Below are positions 5,997-6,467 of a stretch of 6,467 nucleotides of DNA, one piece after another. Source of the DNA: Acetobacteraceae bacterium (lineage in GTDB: Bacteria; Pseudomonadota; Alphaproteobacteria; Acetobacterales; Acetobacteraceae); contig PKWQ01000294.1 of the NCBI GenBank assembly GCA_003133265.1, positions 1 through 6,467 of the forward strand, read 5' to 3'. A program made the position numbers and the translations under genes. Within the stretch, counting starts at the first letter, position 1. Every line of letters starts with the position of its first letter. The notes under the pieces are model-generated. The model had not been told where the DNA came from, did no database searches, and saw only the letters and a program-made list of their open reading frames with translations.

Positions 5997-6467
5997 GGTT
6001 CGCGGCCTCTCCAAAAGCTTTGGCGGACTGGCGGCGGTGAGGTCCGTCGACCTCGACGTTCCCGCCGGCGCGATCGTCGCGCTGATCGGCCCGAACGGCG
6101 CCGGCAAGACCACCATGTTCGCGATGATCGCCGGCTTCATCCGCCCCGACGCCGGCACGGTCCGGTTCGAGGGCACCGACATCACCGGCTGGCGCCCCGA
6201 CCGCATCGCCGATGCCGGCATGGTGCGTACATTCCAGGTCACCCAGCCCTTCGCCGGATTGTCGGTGATGGAGAACATCCGCCTCGGCGCCTTCCTGCGC
6301 ACCGCCAACCCCGCCGACGCGGAAGCCAAGGCGCGCGACGTCGGCACAAGACTCGGCCTCGGCCCGGTGCTGGACCGGCCGGCGGCGGCGCTGACGGTGG
6401 CCGGGCGCAAGCGCCTAGAGGTTGCCCGCGCGCTTGCCACCGAGCCGCGGCTGCTGCTGCTCGACGA
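5989..6467 (+). CDS. livG: Branched-chain amino acid-type ABC transporter ATP-binding protein LivG, 3' end outside window
   Basis: LivG is a cytoplasmic ATPase subunit that drives the LivH/LivM channel. The visible 159 complete codons begin MLEVRGLSKSFGGLAAV. Walker A is GPNGAGKTT at residues 34-42, and the Q-loop glutamine is Gln83 in VRTFQVTQPF. The helical subdomain includes GLSVMENIRLGAF. The ABC signature region reads LTVAGRKRLEVARALA from residue 135, and Walker B is LLLLD at 155-159, where the window ends; the catalytic Glu codon is cut after GA. The signature lacks the classic LSGGQ order. The AGRKR variant is, to my knowledge, shared by a subgroup of LivG-like proteins, so it is not evidence of inactivation. 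The full protein should be about 240-255 residues. ATG at 5989 lies inside the end of livM, with AAGCGAGG at 5976-5983 as ribosome site. A livF gene normally follows. Confidence 0.95.
   Translation, partial: MLEVRGLSKSFGGLAAVRSVDLDVPAGAIVALIGPNGAGKTTMFAMIAGFIRPDAGTVRFEGTDITGWRPDRIADAGMVRTFQVTQPFAGLSVMENIRLGAFLRTANPADAEAKARDVGTRLGLGPVLDRPAAALTVAGRKRLEVARALATEPRLLLLD

Noticed and set aside
4815..6440. 541-residue antisense ORF opposite livH, livM and livG
   Set aside because: It spans three conserved, overlapping sense genes and shows no domain; it is open because GC-rich codon use removes stops in this frame.
1..6467. Mobile elements, CRISPR arrays, tRNA or rRNA genes, phage or defence genes
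   Set aside because: I saw no transposase, integrase, regular spaced repeats, cloverleaf-like sequence or defence-gene motifs; the window is filled by metabolic and transport genes.

Overview
The window is dense, GC-rich bacterial DNA whose gene content and codon use fit an alphaproteobacterium. Tat-type export of a family-6 binding protein, the ABC-type branched-chain amino acid cassette and the heptose genes suggest something near Acetobacteraceae/Rhodospirillales or Bradyrhizobium-like lineages. That placement is inference; there is no rRNA or marker gene here to settle it.

Region 1 (1-1680, + strand) is the tail of a nucleotide-activated heptose operon. It holds the 3' part of gmhA (sedoheptulose-7-phosphate isomerase). 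One base after the gmhA stop begins a two-domain gene. Its N-terminal half is an HddC-like sugar-1-phosphate nucleotidylyltransferase and its C-terminal half is a GmhB-like HAD phosphatase. The HAD half is split by an apparent +1 frameshift near 1461-1468, so the last two HAD motifs lie in a different frame from the first two. The heptose-7-phosphate kinase (HddA) needed between the two steps is not in the window and may lie upstream.

Region 2 (1712-2773, - strand) is a convergent gene for a YeiH/UPF0324 membrane protein (putative sulfate exporter family). About 180 bp of intergenic DNA then separates it from the divergent Region 3.

Region 3 (2956-6467, + strand) is the start of a branched-chain amino acid/amide-type (HAAT) ABC transporter operon: a Tat-signal periplasmic binding protein, LivH and LivM permeases, and LivG ATPase, which is cut off by the window end at Walker B. 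The genes are tightly packed: a 6-nt gap, then a 4-nt ATGA overlap, then an 8-nt overlap. A LivF gene would be expected next. The binding protein captures the ligand in the periplasm and delivers it to the LivH/LivM channel powered by LivG (and presumably LivF). The ligand cannot be read from the sequence.

Nothing here looks like a new biological system. The items most worth a second look are the frameshift in the heptose fusion gene, the missing zinc-site cysteines in its HAD domain, and a 21-codon upstream ORF whose stop overlaps the start of the binding-protein gene.
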